A stretch of 13,019 nucleotides of DNA from JAGMXM01 sp964458325 (GTDB taxonomy: Bacteria; Verrucomicrobiota; Verrucomicrobiia; Limisphaerales; UBA1319): NCBI GenBank assembly GCA_964458325.1, contig CAYWIM010000108.1:1-13019 (forward strand). The letters run 5' to 3'. How positions within the stretch are numbered: position 1 is the first letter of the stretch; every line of letters begins with the position of its first letter. Below the pieces are notes generated by a model. That model ran no database searches and was not told where the DNA came from. It saw nothing but the letters and a program-made list of their open reading frames with translations. Of the stretch, positions 6,960-13,019 are shown piece by piece. Both the position numbers and the translations under genes were made by a program.

Positions 6960-7743
6960 CCGTCCGTCCGGGCCCGGCTTCGATGCGGTTCCATTCGGGG
7001 CGGAGGTATTTGTCCTGGACGAGCGCGCCGATGCGCTGCGCGGGAATGGGAACATTGCCGGGCTGGGCCGCCCAGCCAGCGGACAGGCAAGCCGTGAGCC
7101 ACGGAGCAGGCGCGTCGATGTTCGCCAGGAAATCGCGGTGCGAGCGGCTCTGGCGATACTCGGGGGCCTGCGGGGGCGGCCGGAGGACCCTGCCGATGAG
7201 CTCGAGGCAGGCCGACACCAGAAACGTTCCGTGAAACAGCAGCCAGCGGCGGCGCCGGCGCTGGGAGTTGCCCGAGCATTTCCGGCCGTCGATGGTCAGG
7301 TCGGTGATCCCCTGGACGGCGATGCGGCCGGGGAAGCGCGACTCGAGCGCCTGGCGGTGACGTTCCATCACCCATCGATTCGTGGCGTGGATGCTGGCCG
7401 TCGGGCCGCGGAGATCGATGGGCAGCAGCAGCGCGTAGCTGATACACCCCGGCCCTTGCACCACCGTGCCTCCCCCGCTGATCCGGCGCAACACGGGAAC
7501 CTGCAGGGCCGCAGCCGCCTCGAGGTCGACATCGACGGCCGCCCGCGACGCGTAGCCCAGCACGACGAATGGCGTCGGAGATTCCCAAAACCGGAGGATC
7601 GGATCCTGCCCGCCGGAGTCGCACTCGTCCAAAAGGGCCTCCTCGAGCGCGAGGTTCTCCTCCGGCGTGGGCAGGGTCAGATCGATGCGGCGCACCCGAG
7701 CCACCTCGAACGCTGGCGGCTCAGCGCGATTTCCGGCCGACAT
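6946..7743 (-). CDS. lplA: Lipoate--protein ligase / lipoyl-octanoyl transferase family protein
   Basis: The family attaches lipoate or octanoate to a lysine on 2-oxoacid dehydrogenase E2 subunits or GcvH. The 265-aa product has the BPL/LPL fold signatures: LALEEALLDE near the N-terminus, WESPTPFVVLGY (53-64), the nucleotide-binding RRISGGGTVVQGPG (86-99) and ITDLTIDGRKCSGNSQRRRR with the expected active lysine Lys155, then LLFHGTFL. The usual histidine after RRxSGGGxV is Gln96 here. I took the ATG at 7743, preceded by GAAGG at short spacing. It overlaps the end of the DUF1080 gene by 23 bp, so the two are likely translated from one message. Longer in-frame extensions upstream lie inside the DUF1080 coding region and are disfavoured. 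Substrate preference (ligase or octanoyltransferase) cannot be read from the sequence. Confidence 0.88.
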   Translation of the reverse strand: MSAGNRAEPPAFEVARVRRIDLTLPTPEENLALEEALLDECDSGGQDPILRFWESPTPFVVLGYASRAAVDVDLEAAAALQVPVLRRISGGGTVVQGPGCISYALLLPIDLRGPTASIHATNRWVMERHRQALESRFPGRIAVQGITDLTIDGRKCSGNSQRRRRRWLLFHGTFLVSACLELIGRVLRPPPQAPEYRQSRSHRDFLANIDAPAPWLTACLSAGWAAQPGNVPIPAQRIGALVQDKYLRPEWNRIEAGPGRTATDP

Positions 7744-8794
7744 GGGCGCCTTCGCCGACGGAGACGCTGATCGTCTGGCCGGCGGCGTTCTTCTGGAAGT
7801 CGCACTGGACGTCGGTGGTTTTGGCGAAGAAATGGGTGGGCGATTCGGCGAAAAGGAGGAACGAGACTCCATGGAATCGCATCTGGAGCTGATCCCCAGC
7901 GCGGGCGACATCGATCAGGTTGTTGCGGGTCACCTCGTAGGTTCCGGCGTAGCTATCGAGGAGCGAGCGGGCGAGCATGAACTCCCTCCGGGCGGGCTTG
8001 CCGAGCTCGCGCACCCAGATGTTGCGGTAGCGGACCGGGTTGCCATGGTCCTGGAGCGAGATGGGGGTCTTTTCGGGGTGCGGAGAGTAGGGGGCGCGCT
8101 CGAGCCAGCTCGTCGGGCCGGTCAGCTCGACGTTGTTTTGCACCAGCACGCCGTTGTGGAACACCGTCATCCGGGCCGGCGAAATCAGCTGGCCGCCCGC
8201 CTGGAAGCGCGGCGCGGTGTAGAGGATGTCGAAGCTCTGCCACTGGCCGGGCGGCCTCGAGGCGTTGACCAGGGGCGGATACTGGCCGTAAACCGATCCG
8301 GCCGAGCCGTCGGAATAGGTGCGGTTCCCGAAGGAATCGAGCACCTGCACCTCGTATCGGTCCAGCCCGAAGAACACGCCGCTGTTGCCGCGCCCCTGGC
8401 CGTCGCCCGATGCCGGCACGGGGGACGCGTATTCGACGTGGAGCTGGCAGTCGCCAAAACACTCGAGCGTCCGGATGTAGCCGCTGCCCTGCACGCATTC
8501 CATGTAACCGTCGCGCGCGATCCATCGGGTCGGGCTGCCATCCATGCTGGCCCATGCGGAGAGATCCTTGCCGTCAAACAGCACCACGGCGTCCGACGGG
8601 GCGCGCCCGGCCCGGTCGGGCGTGCTGACGGTGCCGGCATCGACGACGGCGGGCGCCGGGCGGCTGCGATCGTGTCCTAACCATTGGGGGTCGGGCTGTG
8701 CCAGGACGGCGAGGGGCGCGAGCCAGCAGGCTGCACCAACCATTCCCGCAACCCCGGCGCGCAAGGCTTCGAGACCAAACATCGAGTTGTTCAT
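7721..8794 (-). CDS. Secreted DUF1080 (3-keto-disaccharide hydrolase family) protein with a C-terminal DUF3471-like domain
   Basis: The 357-aa product starts with a Sec signal peptide (GVAGMVGAACWLAPLAVLA, probable cleavage after Ala32), so it acts outside the cytoplasm. Residues about 68-262 form a DUF1080 domain with VVLFDGKDLSAW, GNSGVFFG, YEVQVLDS, GSVYGQYPPLVNASRPPGQWQ, VFHNGVLVQNN and PISLQDHGNPVRYRNIWVREL. Some members of this family hydrolyse 3-keto-glycosides. The last ~80 residues (YAGTYEV, FAESPTHFFAKTTDVQCDF) resemble DUF3471, usually seen after beta-lactamase-fold enzymes, an uncommon pairing. The ATG at 8794 has AGGA six bases upstream and precedes the signal peptide. The frame remains open to 9130 and beyond, but that stretch is repeat sequence. 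It lies head to head with the TIM-barrel gene. The exact substrate is unknown. Confidence 0.9.
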   Translation of the reverse strand: MNNSMFGLEALRAGVAGMVGAACWLAPLAVLAQPDPQWLGHDRSRPAPAVVDAGTVSTPDRAGRAPSDAVVLFDGKDLSAWASMDGSPTRWIARDGYMECVQGSGYIRTLECFGDCQLHVEYASPVPASGDGQGRGNSGVFFGLDRYEVQVLDSFGNRTYSDGSAGSVYGQYPPLVNASRPPGQWQSFDILYTAPRFQAGGQLISPARMTVFHNGVLVQNNVELTGPTSWLERAPYSPHPEKTPISLQDHGNPVRYRNIWVRELGKPARREFMLARSLLDSYAGTYEVTRNNLIDVARAGDQLQMRFHGVSFLLFAESPTHFFAKTTDVQCDFQKNAAGQTISVSVGEGAHVGRKSR

Positions 8795-8824
8795 AGTGTT
8801 CCTATCCATTTGTTGCCGCCGCCC

Positions 8825-8853
8825 AGTAAAGCATGCGAGCCCGCCGAATTCAA
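8825..8853 (-). promoter_or_regulatory. Candidate promoter for the DUF1080-lplA transcript
   Basis: On the minus strand TTGAAT (8848-8853) and TTTACT (8825-8830) are separated by 17 bp, matching four of six consensus positions each. A start about 7 nt downstream would give a leader of roughly 25 nt that includes the AGGA ribosome-binding site before the ATG at 8794. The match is moderate and unproven. Confidence 0.35.
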
Positions 8854-9002
8854 CGGGGAAACCCTTGGCTGCAGCAGTCGGAGGAACCACAACGGGCCGA
8901 AGTTTCGCGAAGGTCTTGACCGATCCTCCGGGTTCCGAATCGACTTCGTCCATAGCCAGGAGGGGTGCGCCATGGTGGCGATCAGGGGCGCGCCGGCTTA
9001 TC

Positions 9003-9076
9003 AGCTTGCGGCCATCAATGCGGCGTCCACGGAGTGGCCGCCCTACCTTTCGGCTTTCGGCTTGCCAGGTAGGGCG
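9003..9076 (+). repeat. Tandem dispersed repeat, copy 1 (74 bp, contains hairpin)
   Basis: This 74-bp unit matches 9103-9176 with three mismatches (positions 9010, 9019 and 9066), at an exact 100-bp offset. Its right half is a hairpin: CGCCCTACCT (9039-9048) pairs with AGGTAGGGCG (9067-9076) across an 18-base loop containing TTCGGC-TTTCGGC. A second inverted repeat follows at 9074-9093, GCGCGCA pairing with TGCGCGC across six bases. The form resembles short palindromic dispersed repeats (REP-like or non-autonomous elements). No transposase gene is present in the window. Confidence 0.85.
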
Positions 9077-9102
9077 CGCACTCCGCTGCGCGCCGAGTTG
9101 TG

Positions 9103-9176
9103 AGCTTGCAGCCATCAACGCGGCGTCCACGGAGTGGCCGCCCTACCTTTCGGCTTTCGGCTTGCAAGGTAGGGCG
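9103..9176 (+). repeat. Tandem dispersed repeat, copy 2 (74 bp, contains hairpin)
   Basis: This second copy keeps the 10-bp stem (9139-9148 with 9167-9176) perfectly intact although the loop has a C-to-A change at 9166, which fits selection for or recent mobility of the hairpin. Similarity to copy 1 fades after 9180. It ends about 45 bp before the start codon of the TIM-barrel gene, so it lies in that gene's leader or promoter region. Confidence 0.85.
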
Positions 9177-9220
9177 GGCAGCCGCTTTCACGCTTGCCAG
9201 GGCGGCAGGCACCGGCCACG

Positions 9221-10201
9221 ATGCCCAGCATGAAGATCCGCACAGTGAGCCGGCGGCGTTTTATCCGCGCCTCGGCGATGATCGGGGGGGCTGCGCTGGT
9301 GGGGCCCGCGTTTCCAGTGGCGCAAGGGGCGTCGGCGGGGCGGTGGCCGGTGTCCTGCCGCGACCCGCTGCTGAAGATCGCTGGCCAGCGGGATTGGGGG
9401 GAGGCGATGACGGCTCTGGGCGTCCGCGCGCTCGAGGTCGACGTCAACGAGAAGCTGGAATGCCCCGGCCTGATGACCTCGGCCGGCCCGCACCGGCTGG
9501 ACACCGACGATGCCGTTCGCCGGCTGCAGGCGGATCTGAAGAAAAGGGAGGCGGGCATCACGGCCTTTTGCCTCCACAACCGGCTGGATGAGCGCCTCGA
9601 GGAGGAGATTGCGTGGACCCGGCGGGTGGCCGAGGCGTCGCAGCAGCTGGGCATCGAGGTGATCCGGATCGACGTGGTGCCGCGCAAGGTGGCGGTCGAT
9701 GAGTTTTTGCCGTTTGCCATCCAGGCATGCCGAAAGCTATGCGAGGCGGTCGCCTCGACGGGCGTGCGCCTCGGCCTCGAAAACCACGGGCGGATCACGA
9801 ACGACCCGGCCTTTCTGGACCGGCTTTTCGACGGCGTAGGATCGAGCCGGCTGGGGCTGACGCTCGATGCCGCCAACTTCTACTGGTTCGGGCATCCCCT
9901 GGATGAAGTCTATCGGATCATCGAGAAGTTCGCGTCGCGGGCGTTTCACACCCACTGCAAGAACATCGCCTATCCGGAAGACCGCCGGCAGACGCGGCGT
10001 CCGATGGGGTGGGAATACGGGAAATACTCGGCCCCGGTTCCGGACGGGGACATCGATTTCGGGCGGGTGGTCCGGCTGCTGCGGCAGGCGGGCTACCGAG
10101 CCGACCTGTGCCTGGAGAACGAATGCGTCGGGCGATTCCCCGCGGGCGAGCAAGCCGGGCTGCTGCGCCGGGAGATTGAAGCCCTGCGGCGGCTGGCCTG
10201 A
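9221..10201 (+). CDS. Tat-exported TIM-barrel sugar phosphate isomerase/epimerase family protein
   Basis: The 326-aa product begins with a twin-arginine signal: SRRRFIRAS (10-18) followed by the hydrophobic MIGGAALVGPAFPVAQGASA, so it is probably exported folded, perhaps with its metal. The rest is a xylose-isomerase-like TIM barrel. Likely metal or catalytic positions are Glu187 in GLENHG, Asp216 in TLDAANF, His243/His245 in FHTHCKN and Glu299 in CLENE, with DGDIDFGRVVRLLRQAGY before the last strand. Members isomerise or epimerise sugars or inositols, but the substrate cannot be named. I used the ATG at 9221, with GGCAGG about 11 nt upstream; the ATG at 9230 would work equally well for the Tat signal. 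It lies head to head with the DUF1080 gene, and the two may act on the same sugars in the envelope. Confidence 0.85.
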   Translation: MPSMKIRTVSRRRFIRASAMIGGAALVGPAFPVAQGASAGRWPVSCRDPLLKIAGQRDWGEAMTALGVRALEVDVNEKLECPGLMTSAGPHRLDTDDAVRRLQADLKKREAGITAFCLHNRLDERLEEEIAWTRRVAEASQQLGIEVIRIDVVPRKVAVDEFLPFAIQACRKLCEAVASTGVRLGLENHGRITNDPAFLDRLFDGVGSSRLGLTLDAANFYWFGHPLDEVYRIIEKFASRAFHTHCKNIAYPEDRRQTRRPMGWEYGKYSAPVPDGDIDFGRVVRLLRQAGYRADLCLENECVGRFPAGEQAGLLRREIEALRRLA

Positions 10202-10268
10202 GGCTGGGGGGGCGATTGGCCGGGTCGTGTTTGCCGGGCGCCTGGGGAAGGCGAGCCTTCGCGCTTCC

Positions 10269-11006
10269 GTGGATGCATTGATTGCACATTGTGTCGAGAT
10301 CGAGCGCTGCAACCAGCGCGGAGGGCGGATGCTGTCTGTGGTCGACCTCGTCGAGGCCGGAACGCTGGCGCCCGAGCTGGCGGTCTATCTGCTGGCGGCC
10401 ATTGGCCGGGGCGCATCGTTCCTGGTGGGCGCCGTTCCGGGCGGGGCTGGCAAGACCACCGTCATGGGCGCATTGCTGAATTTCACGGCGCCGGCCCGGG
10501 TGCTCACGGCGGTGCCCGACTCGGAGTCCATCGGGCAAATGCGGCAATCCGCGCTTTCCCACTGTTTGATCGCGCACGAGATCGGGCCGGGCCATCACTA
10601 CGCGTATCTGTGGGGCGCCGCCCTTCGGTCCTATTTCAAGCTGGCCGCCCTGGGCCACCAGCTGGCAACCAACCTCCATGCCGATACGCTCGAAGACGCG
10701 CGCGCGCAGATCTGCGGCCGGAACGGGGTCTCCGAGGAGGCATTTCGCAAAATGAACCTGCTGCTGTTTCTGCAGGTCGCCGGCGGCTGGCCGACCCGCC
10801 GGCGGATCGCGTCGGTCTGGGAATCCGACGGGGCCAATCCGCATCGCGAGATCTACGGCGAAGATCCGTTCGATCCGCGAAATGGGCGGCTGGCGGATGC
10901 GTCCGCCTGCGCCCGGGCGGACCGCATGCTGCGGCAAGTCCGCCGCGCCAACATCCGGACGATCGAGGAAGTGCGGGAATGCCTGGTCAAACATTGGGAC
11001 CTGTGA
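10269..11006 (+). CDS. P-loop ATPase distantly resembling secretion (VirB11/FlaI/GspE-type) ATPases
   Basis: From the GTG at 10269 the product is 245 aa, much shorter than GspE or PilB (about 500-570 aa). Residues 54-64 form a Walker A loop, GAVPGGAGKTT with Lys62. A hydrophobic strand ending in an acidic residue, HCLIAHEIG (98-106, Glu104), could be the Walker B region. GHQLATNLHADTLEDA (129-144, His137) looks like the His box of secretion ATPases. The N-terminal N1 and zinc-binding domains of GspE are missing. No signal or membrane segment is visible. An ATG at 10329 preceded by GGAGG is an alternative start, but it would remove the plausible DALIAHCVEIERCNQRGGR segment. It is followed closely by an esterase and a GspF-like gene, which suggests a role with that membrane protein. 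The precise function is unknown. Confidence 0.7.
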   Translation: MDALIAHCVEIERCNQRGGRMLSVVDLVEAGTLAPELAVYLLAAIGRGASFLVGAVPGGAGKTTVMGALLNFTAPARVLTAVPDSESIGQMRQSALSHCLIAHEIGPGHHYAYLWGAALRSYFKLAALGHQLATNLHADTLEDARAQICGRNGVSEEAFRKMNLLLFLQVAGGWPTRRRIASVWESDGANPHREIYGEDPFDPRNGRLADASACARADRMLRQVRRANIRTIEEVRECLVKHWDL

Positions 11007-11037
11007 AGCCAGCGGCGCAAAACGCCATGAACATCTC

Positions 11038-11661
11038 ATGTTAAAAACGGAACTGATCCCGGCGCAGACGGCCGGCAGCCGGCGGCTGATGGTGGTGCTG
11101 CACGGCCTGGGAGACAGCCGCGAAGGCTATCGCTGGCTGCCTTCCGCCCTCCAGCTCCCATGGATGAACTACCTCCTGGCGGACGCCCCCGATCCCTACC
11201 ATGGCGGCTATTCGTGGTTCGACTTCGAAGGGGACGCGCTCGGCGGGGTGCGCCGCAGCCAGCGGCTGCTGACCGAGCGGCTGGACGAATTGACCGCGCA
11301 GGGATGGCCGGCCGATCAGATCTCGCTCCTGGGTTTCTCCCAGGGCTGCCTCATGATCCTGGAAACCGGGCTGCGCTACCCTCATCGCCTGGCTGGGCTG
11401 ATCGGGATCAGCGGGTTCCTCCTTCATCCGGACGGGCTGATCCGGGAGCTGTCGCCTGCGGCCGCCCGGCAGACCATTCTGATCACGCATGGCCTCTACG
11501 ATCCCCTGCTGTCCATCGACCTGGTGCGCCCCCAGATCCGCCAGCTCCAGTCCGCCGGGCTCAATATCCAGTGGCATGAGCTGGCCAAAGAGCATACCAT
11601 CGCCGGACAGCAGGAGATCGGGATCATCCGGGATTTCGTCGAGGCCTGCTATCCCGAGTGA
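11038..11661 (+). CDS. Phospholipase/carboxylesterase-family alpha/beta hydrolase
   Basis: The 207-aa product has the size and layout of small carboxylesterases. LMVVLHGLGDSREGY (17-31) supplies the oxyanion region, LLGFSQGC (97-104) is the nucleophile elbow with Ser101, and HGLYDPLLS (151-159) and KEHTI (184-188) place the rest of the triad at Asp155 and His186. There is no signal peptide, so it is expected in the cytoplasm. The start ATG at 11038 lies 31 nt after the ATPase stop and lacks a clear Shine-Dalgarno. The end overlaps a possible GTG start of the next gene. Members cleave short acyl esters, acyl-lysophospholipids or acyl-thioesters; the substrate here is unknown. Its position between the ATPase and GspF-like genes is more likely operon packing than a secretion role, though that is inference. 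Confidence 0.88.
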   Translation: MLKTELIPAQTAGSRRLMVVLHGLGDSREGYRWLPSALQLPWMNYLLADAPDPYHGGYSWFDFEGDALGGVRRSQRLLTERLDELTAQGWPADQISLLGFSQGCLMILETGLRYPHRLAGLIGISGFLLHPDGLIRELSPAAARQTILITHGLYDPLLSIDLVRPQIRQLQSAGLNIQWHELAKEHTIAGQQEIGIIRDFVEACYPE

Positions 11662-11690
11662 GGAATCCGGCTGGATCGGATCCAACCAGC

Positions 11691-12710
11691 ATGCCTATGG
11701 GACTGATGCTGACACCGGGGAGGATGCGGCGGTTTGGCGAATTTTATTGCCAGCTGTCGGGCCTGCTCAACGCCGGGGTGGCGCTGATCGAGGCGCTGCG
11801 CGTCGTCCAGCAGTCGCCGCCTCACCGGTCGCTGGTCCCGCCGCTCCGGCGGCTCGAGGCGGATCTCCGGACGGGATACACCCTGGGCGAGGCCGTTCAG
11901 CGGCAAGGGAGCTGGCTTCCCGCCTTCGACATCGCCCTCATCCAGACCGGCGAGCGGACCGGCCGGCTCGACGCCTCGCTGCGGCAGCTGGGGAATCACT
12001 ACATCGAGCAAGCGCGGCTGATCCGCGCCGCGATGGCCAGCCTGGCTTACCCGGTATTCCTGGTGCACATGGCCATCCTGATTTTCCCGCCGGGCATGAT
12101 CACCCGGATGTTTTGGCAGGGGGCGTATCGCGAGTATATCGCCGCCAAGCTCGCGATCCTGATCCCGCTCTACCTGGTGGCGCTCCTGCTGTTCTTGCTG
12201 GCCCAGGCGCGGCGGGGAGAGCGCATCCGAGCGGCCTTCGAGCGGCTTCTGAGCCCGGTGCCGATGCTGGGGAAAGCGCGGCGTTCGCTGGCGCTGGCGC
12301 GGTTCGCCGGCGCGCTCGAAGCATCGCTCATGACCGGCATGTCCGTGACCCAGGCCTGGGAGCAGGCGGGTGACGCCAGCGGCTCGCCCCGGCTGCGCCG
12401 GGCCGTCGCCATGGCCATCCCGCGCATTGCCGGAGGCCAGACCCCCGGCGAGGTCATGGCCGGCCTTCCGGTTTTTCCGCCCGCGTTCGCCAGCGTCTTT
12501 CGGACGGGCGAGCTCAGCGGCAAGCTCGATCAGAGCCTGGCCCAGTTGCGGCAGCTTTTCGAGGAGGACGCCGCGCGCAAGATCAGCGCCTTTGCCGAAT
12601 GGCTGCCGCGGATCATCTACCTCGTGATCGCCGCCATCCTGGGCTATGCCATCGTGAGATTCTATATCCAGTATTTCTCGAACCTGTCCGAGCTGCCTGC
12701 GGGATTTTGA
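11691..12710 (+). CDS. Type II secretion / type IV pilus platform protein, GspF/PilC-like
   Basis: GspF/PilC proteins form the inner-membrane platform that couples a cytoplasmic ATPase to pseudopilus assembly. The 339-aa product has two T2SSF domains: residues about 15-140, beginning FGEFYCQLSGLLNAGVALIEAL, and about 215-335, beginning LARFAGALEASLMTGMSVTQAW. Each carries the characteristic turn, GERTG (87-91) and GELSG (273-277). Hydrophobic segments at about 117-138, 156-175 and 305-326 are the expected membrane spans. It lacks the N-terminal extension of canonical ~400-aa members. I used the ATG at 11691; a GTG at 11658 overlapping the esterase stop (GTGA) would add 11 residues and cannot be excluded. 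No secretin, pseudopilin or full-length GspE gene accompanies it here. Confidence 0.87.
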   Translation: MPMGLMLTPGRMRRFGEFYCQLSGLLNAGVALIEALRVVQQSPPHRSLVPPLRRLEADLRTGYTLGEAVQRQGSWLPAFDIALIQTGERTGRLDASLRQLGNHYIEQARLIRAAMASLAYPVFLVHMAILIFPPGMITRMFWQGAYREYIAAKLAILIPLYLVALLLFLLAQARRGERIRAAFERLLSPVPMLGKARRSLALARFAGALEASLMTGMSVTQAWEQAGDASGSPRLRRAVAMAIPRIAGGQTPGEVMAGLPVFPPAFASVFRTGELSGKLDQSLAQLRQLFEEDAARKISAFAEWLPRIIYLVIAAILGYAIVRFYIQYFSNLSELPAGF

Positions 12711-12807
12711 TCGCCGGGCTGGCCTCGGCGGCGAGGTTCCATCGGTCAACGCCCAGCTCGGCGCCAGTGGGAAGTCTCGAGAAAGCCGGCTGCGGAAGGT
12801 TTGCGGA

Positions 12808-12883
12808 TGGTGGAGCCGAGCGGGTTCGAACCGCCGACCTCCTCGTTGCGAACGAGGCGCTCTACCAACTGAGCTACGACCCC
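12808..12883 (-). tRNA. tRNA-Ala (anticodon CGC)
   Basis: The minus strand folds as a complete 76-nt cloverleaf. The acceptor stem GGGGTCG pairs with CGGCTCC, including the G3-U70 wobble that marks alanine tRNAs. The D-arm contains AGCTCAGTTGGTAGAGC, the anticodon stem CCTCG/CGAGG encloses the loop TTCGCAA with anticodon CGC (reads GCG), and the T-arm has the GGTTCGAACC core. The 3' CCA is encoded at 12808-12810. No protein gene on either strand needs to overlap it. Confidence 0.97.
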
Positions 12884-12945
12884 ACTCTACCCGCGCATGG
12901 CGGGCCGCCGGACCGCCGCGGCGCCGCCTCACGACCTCGCCGAAA

Positions 12946-12973
12946 ATTATGTCGCCTTTCCCGCCTAATGCAA
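12946..12973 (-). promoter_or_regulatory. Candidate promoter for tRNA-Ala
   Basis: About 60 nt upstream of the tRNA, on the minus strand, CATAAT (12946-12951, five of six to consensus) lies 16 bp after a weak TTGCAT (12968-12973). This A/T-rich patch is isolated in very GC-rich DNA, which supports a promoter. The -35 match is poor. Confidence 0.35.
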
Positions 12974-12989
12974 GCGGAATTGACGGCAG

Positions 12990-13019
12990 GCGCGCCCTAC
13001 CTTGCAAGCCGAAAGCCGA
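12990..13019 (-). repeat. Dispersed hairpin repeat, copy 3 (inverted, cut by the window edge)
   Basis: The reverse complement of the last 30 bases reproduces the loop and right arm of the 9003-9176 repeats. It shares the GCAAGG variant with copy 2 and the following GCGCGC with copy 1, so it is a third, independent copy in opposite orientation. The left arm of its hairpin would lie beyond the window. Confidence 0.8.

Larger units (their letters stand above)
8795..9220. other. 426-bp divergent intergenic region without a supported gene
   Basis: The gap between the head-to-head DUF1080 and TIM-barrel genes holds the candidate minus-strand promoter near its left end and two tandem hairpin repeats in its right half. 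Frames that stay open through it on the minus strand consist of low-complexity or repeat-derived sequence without a recognisable domain. I see no RNA gene or clear plus-strand promoter. Confidence 0.6.

Noticed and set aside
7744..7911. Longer lplA product starting at 7911
   Set aside because: The extra residues are Ser/Pro/Arg-rich antiframe of the DUF1080 coding region, and the ATG at 7743 has a suitable ribosome-binding site and fits the family N-terminus.
8795..9130. N-terminal extension of the DUF1080 protein through the intergenic region
   Set aside because: The added residues come from the hairpin repeats and would bury the signal peptide; the ATG at 8794 has AGGA at good spacing.
9003..9176. 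CRISPR-like array
   Set aside because: There are only two 74-bp units with internal hairpins and a 26-bp gap, with no cas genes and an inverted copy elsewhere.
12723..12736. CCTCG/CGAGG hairpin after gspF as an intrinsic terminator
   Set aside because: The stem is only 5 bp and no T-tract follows; such stems are common in DNA this rich in GC.
11649..13007. Long open frame of 452 codons on the minus strand
   Set aside because: It runs antisense through gspF and across the tRNA-Ala gene, has biased low-complexity composition and no domain; it is an artefact of high GC.

Overview
The window looks like chromosomal DNA from a Verrucomicrobiota-type bacterium or a close relative in the PVC group. 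This rests on inference: a secreted DUF1080 protein sits head to head with a Tat-exported TIM-barrel sugar isomerase-like protein, and short hairpin repeats ending in GGTAGGGCG lie between genes. No 16S rRNA gene or other phylogenetic marker is present, so the assignment is tentative.

Layout. Positions 2-1162 (+) hold the tail of a gene cut by the window edge, resembling the C-terminal module of a polymorphic toxin, followed 3 nt later by a likely immunity-type partner. On the minus strand, pgi (glucose-6-phosphate isomerase) is followed by mnmG (tRNA uridine modification), joined by a one-base TGATG stop/start overlap. The mnmG reading frame contains a perfect 16-bp ParB-binding (parS) palindrome, inside an insertion absent from Escherichia coli MnmG. 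Divergent from pgi run rimO and pgsA (+). lplA and a DUF1080 gene lie on the minus strand and meet pgsA tail to tail. A 426-bp gap (8795-9220) carries a likely promoter for the DUF1080 gene and two tandem copies of a hairpin repeat with 100-bp period. Next, on the plus strand and closely spaced, come a Tat-exported sugar isomerase-like protein, a P-loop ATPase resembling secretion ATPases, a small carboxylesterase and a GspF/PilC-like membrane protein. A tRNA-Ala(CGC) gene (-) follows, and a third, inverted repeat copy runs off the right edge.

How the genes fit together. pgi, mnmG, rimO, pgsA, lplA and the tRNA are housekeeping functions: glycolysis, tRNA and ribosome modification, phospholipid synthesis and lipoylation. 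The DUF1080 and TIM-barrel pair suggests envelope-located processing of unusual or oxidised sugars. The ATPase and GspF-like pair suggests part of a type II secretion or type IV pilus-like machine, but no pseudopilin, secretin or standard GspE is present here.

Composition changes sharply. The left third is about 42-55% GC in sampled lines and the right two thirds about 65-72%, with the transition inside pgi. The parS site in mnmG is the most striking single signal and suggests this locus lies near the replication origin.
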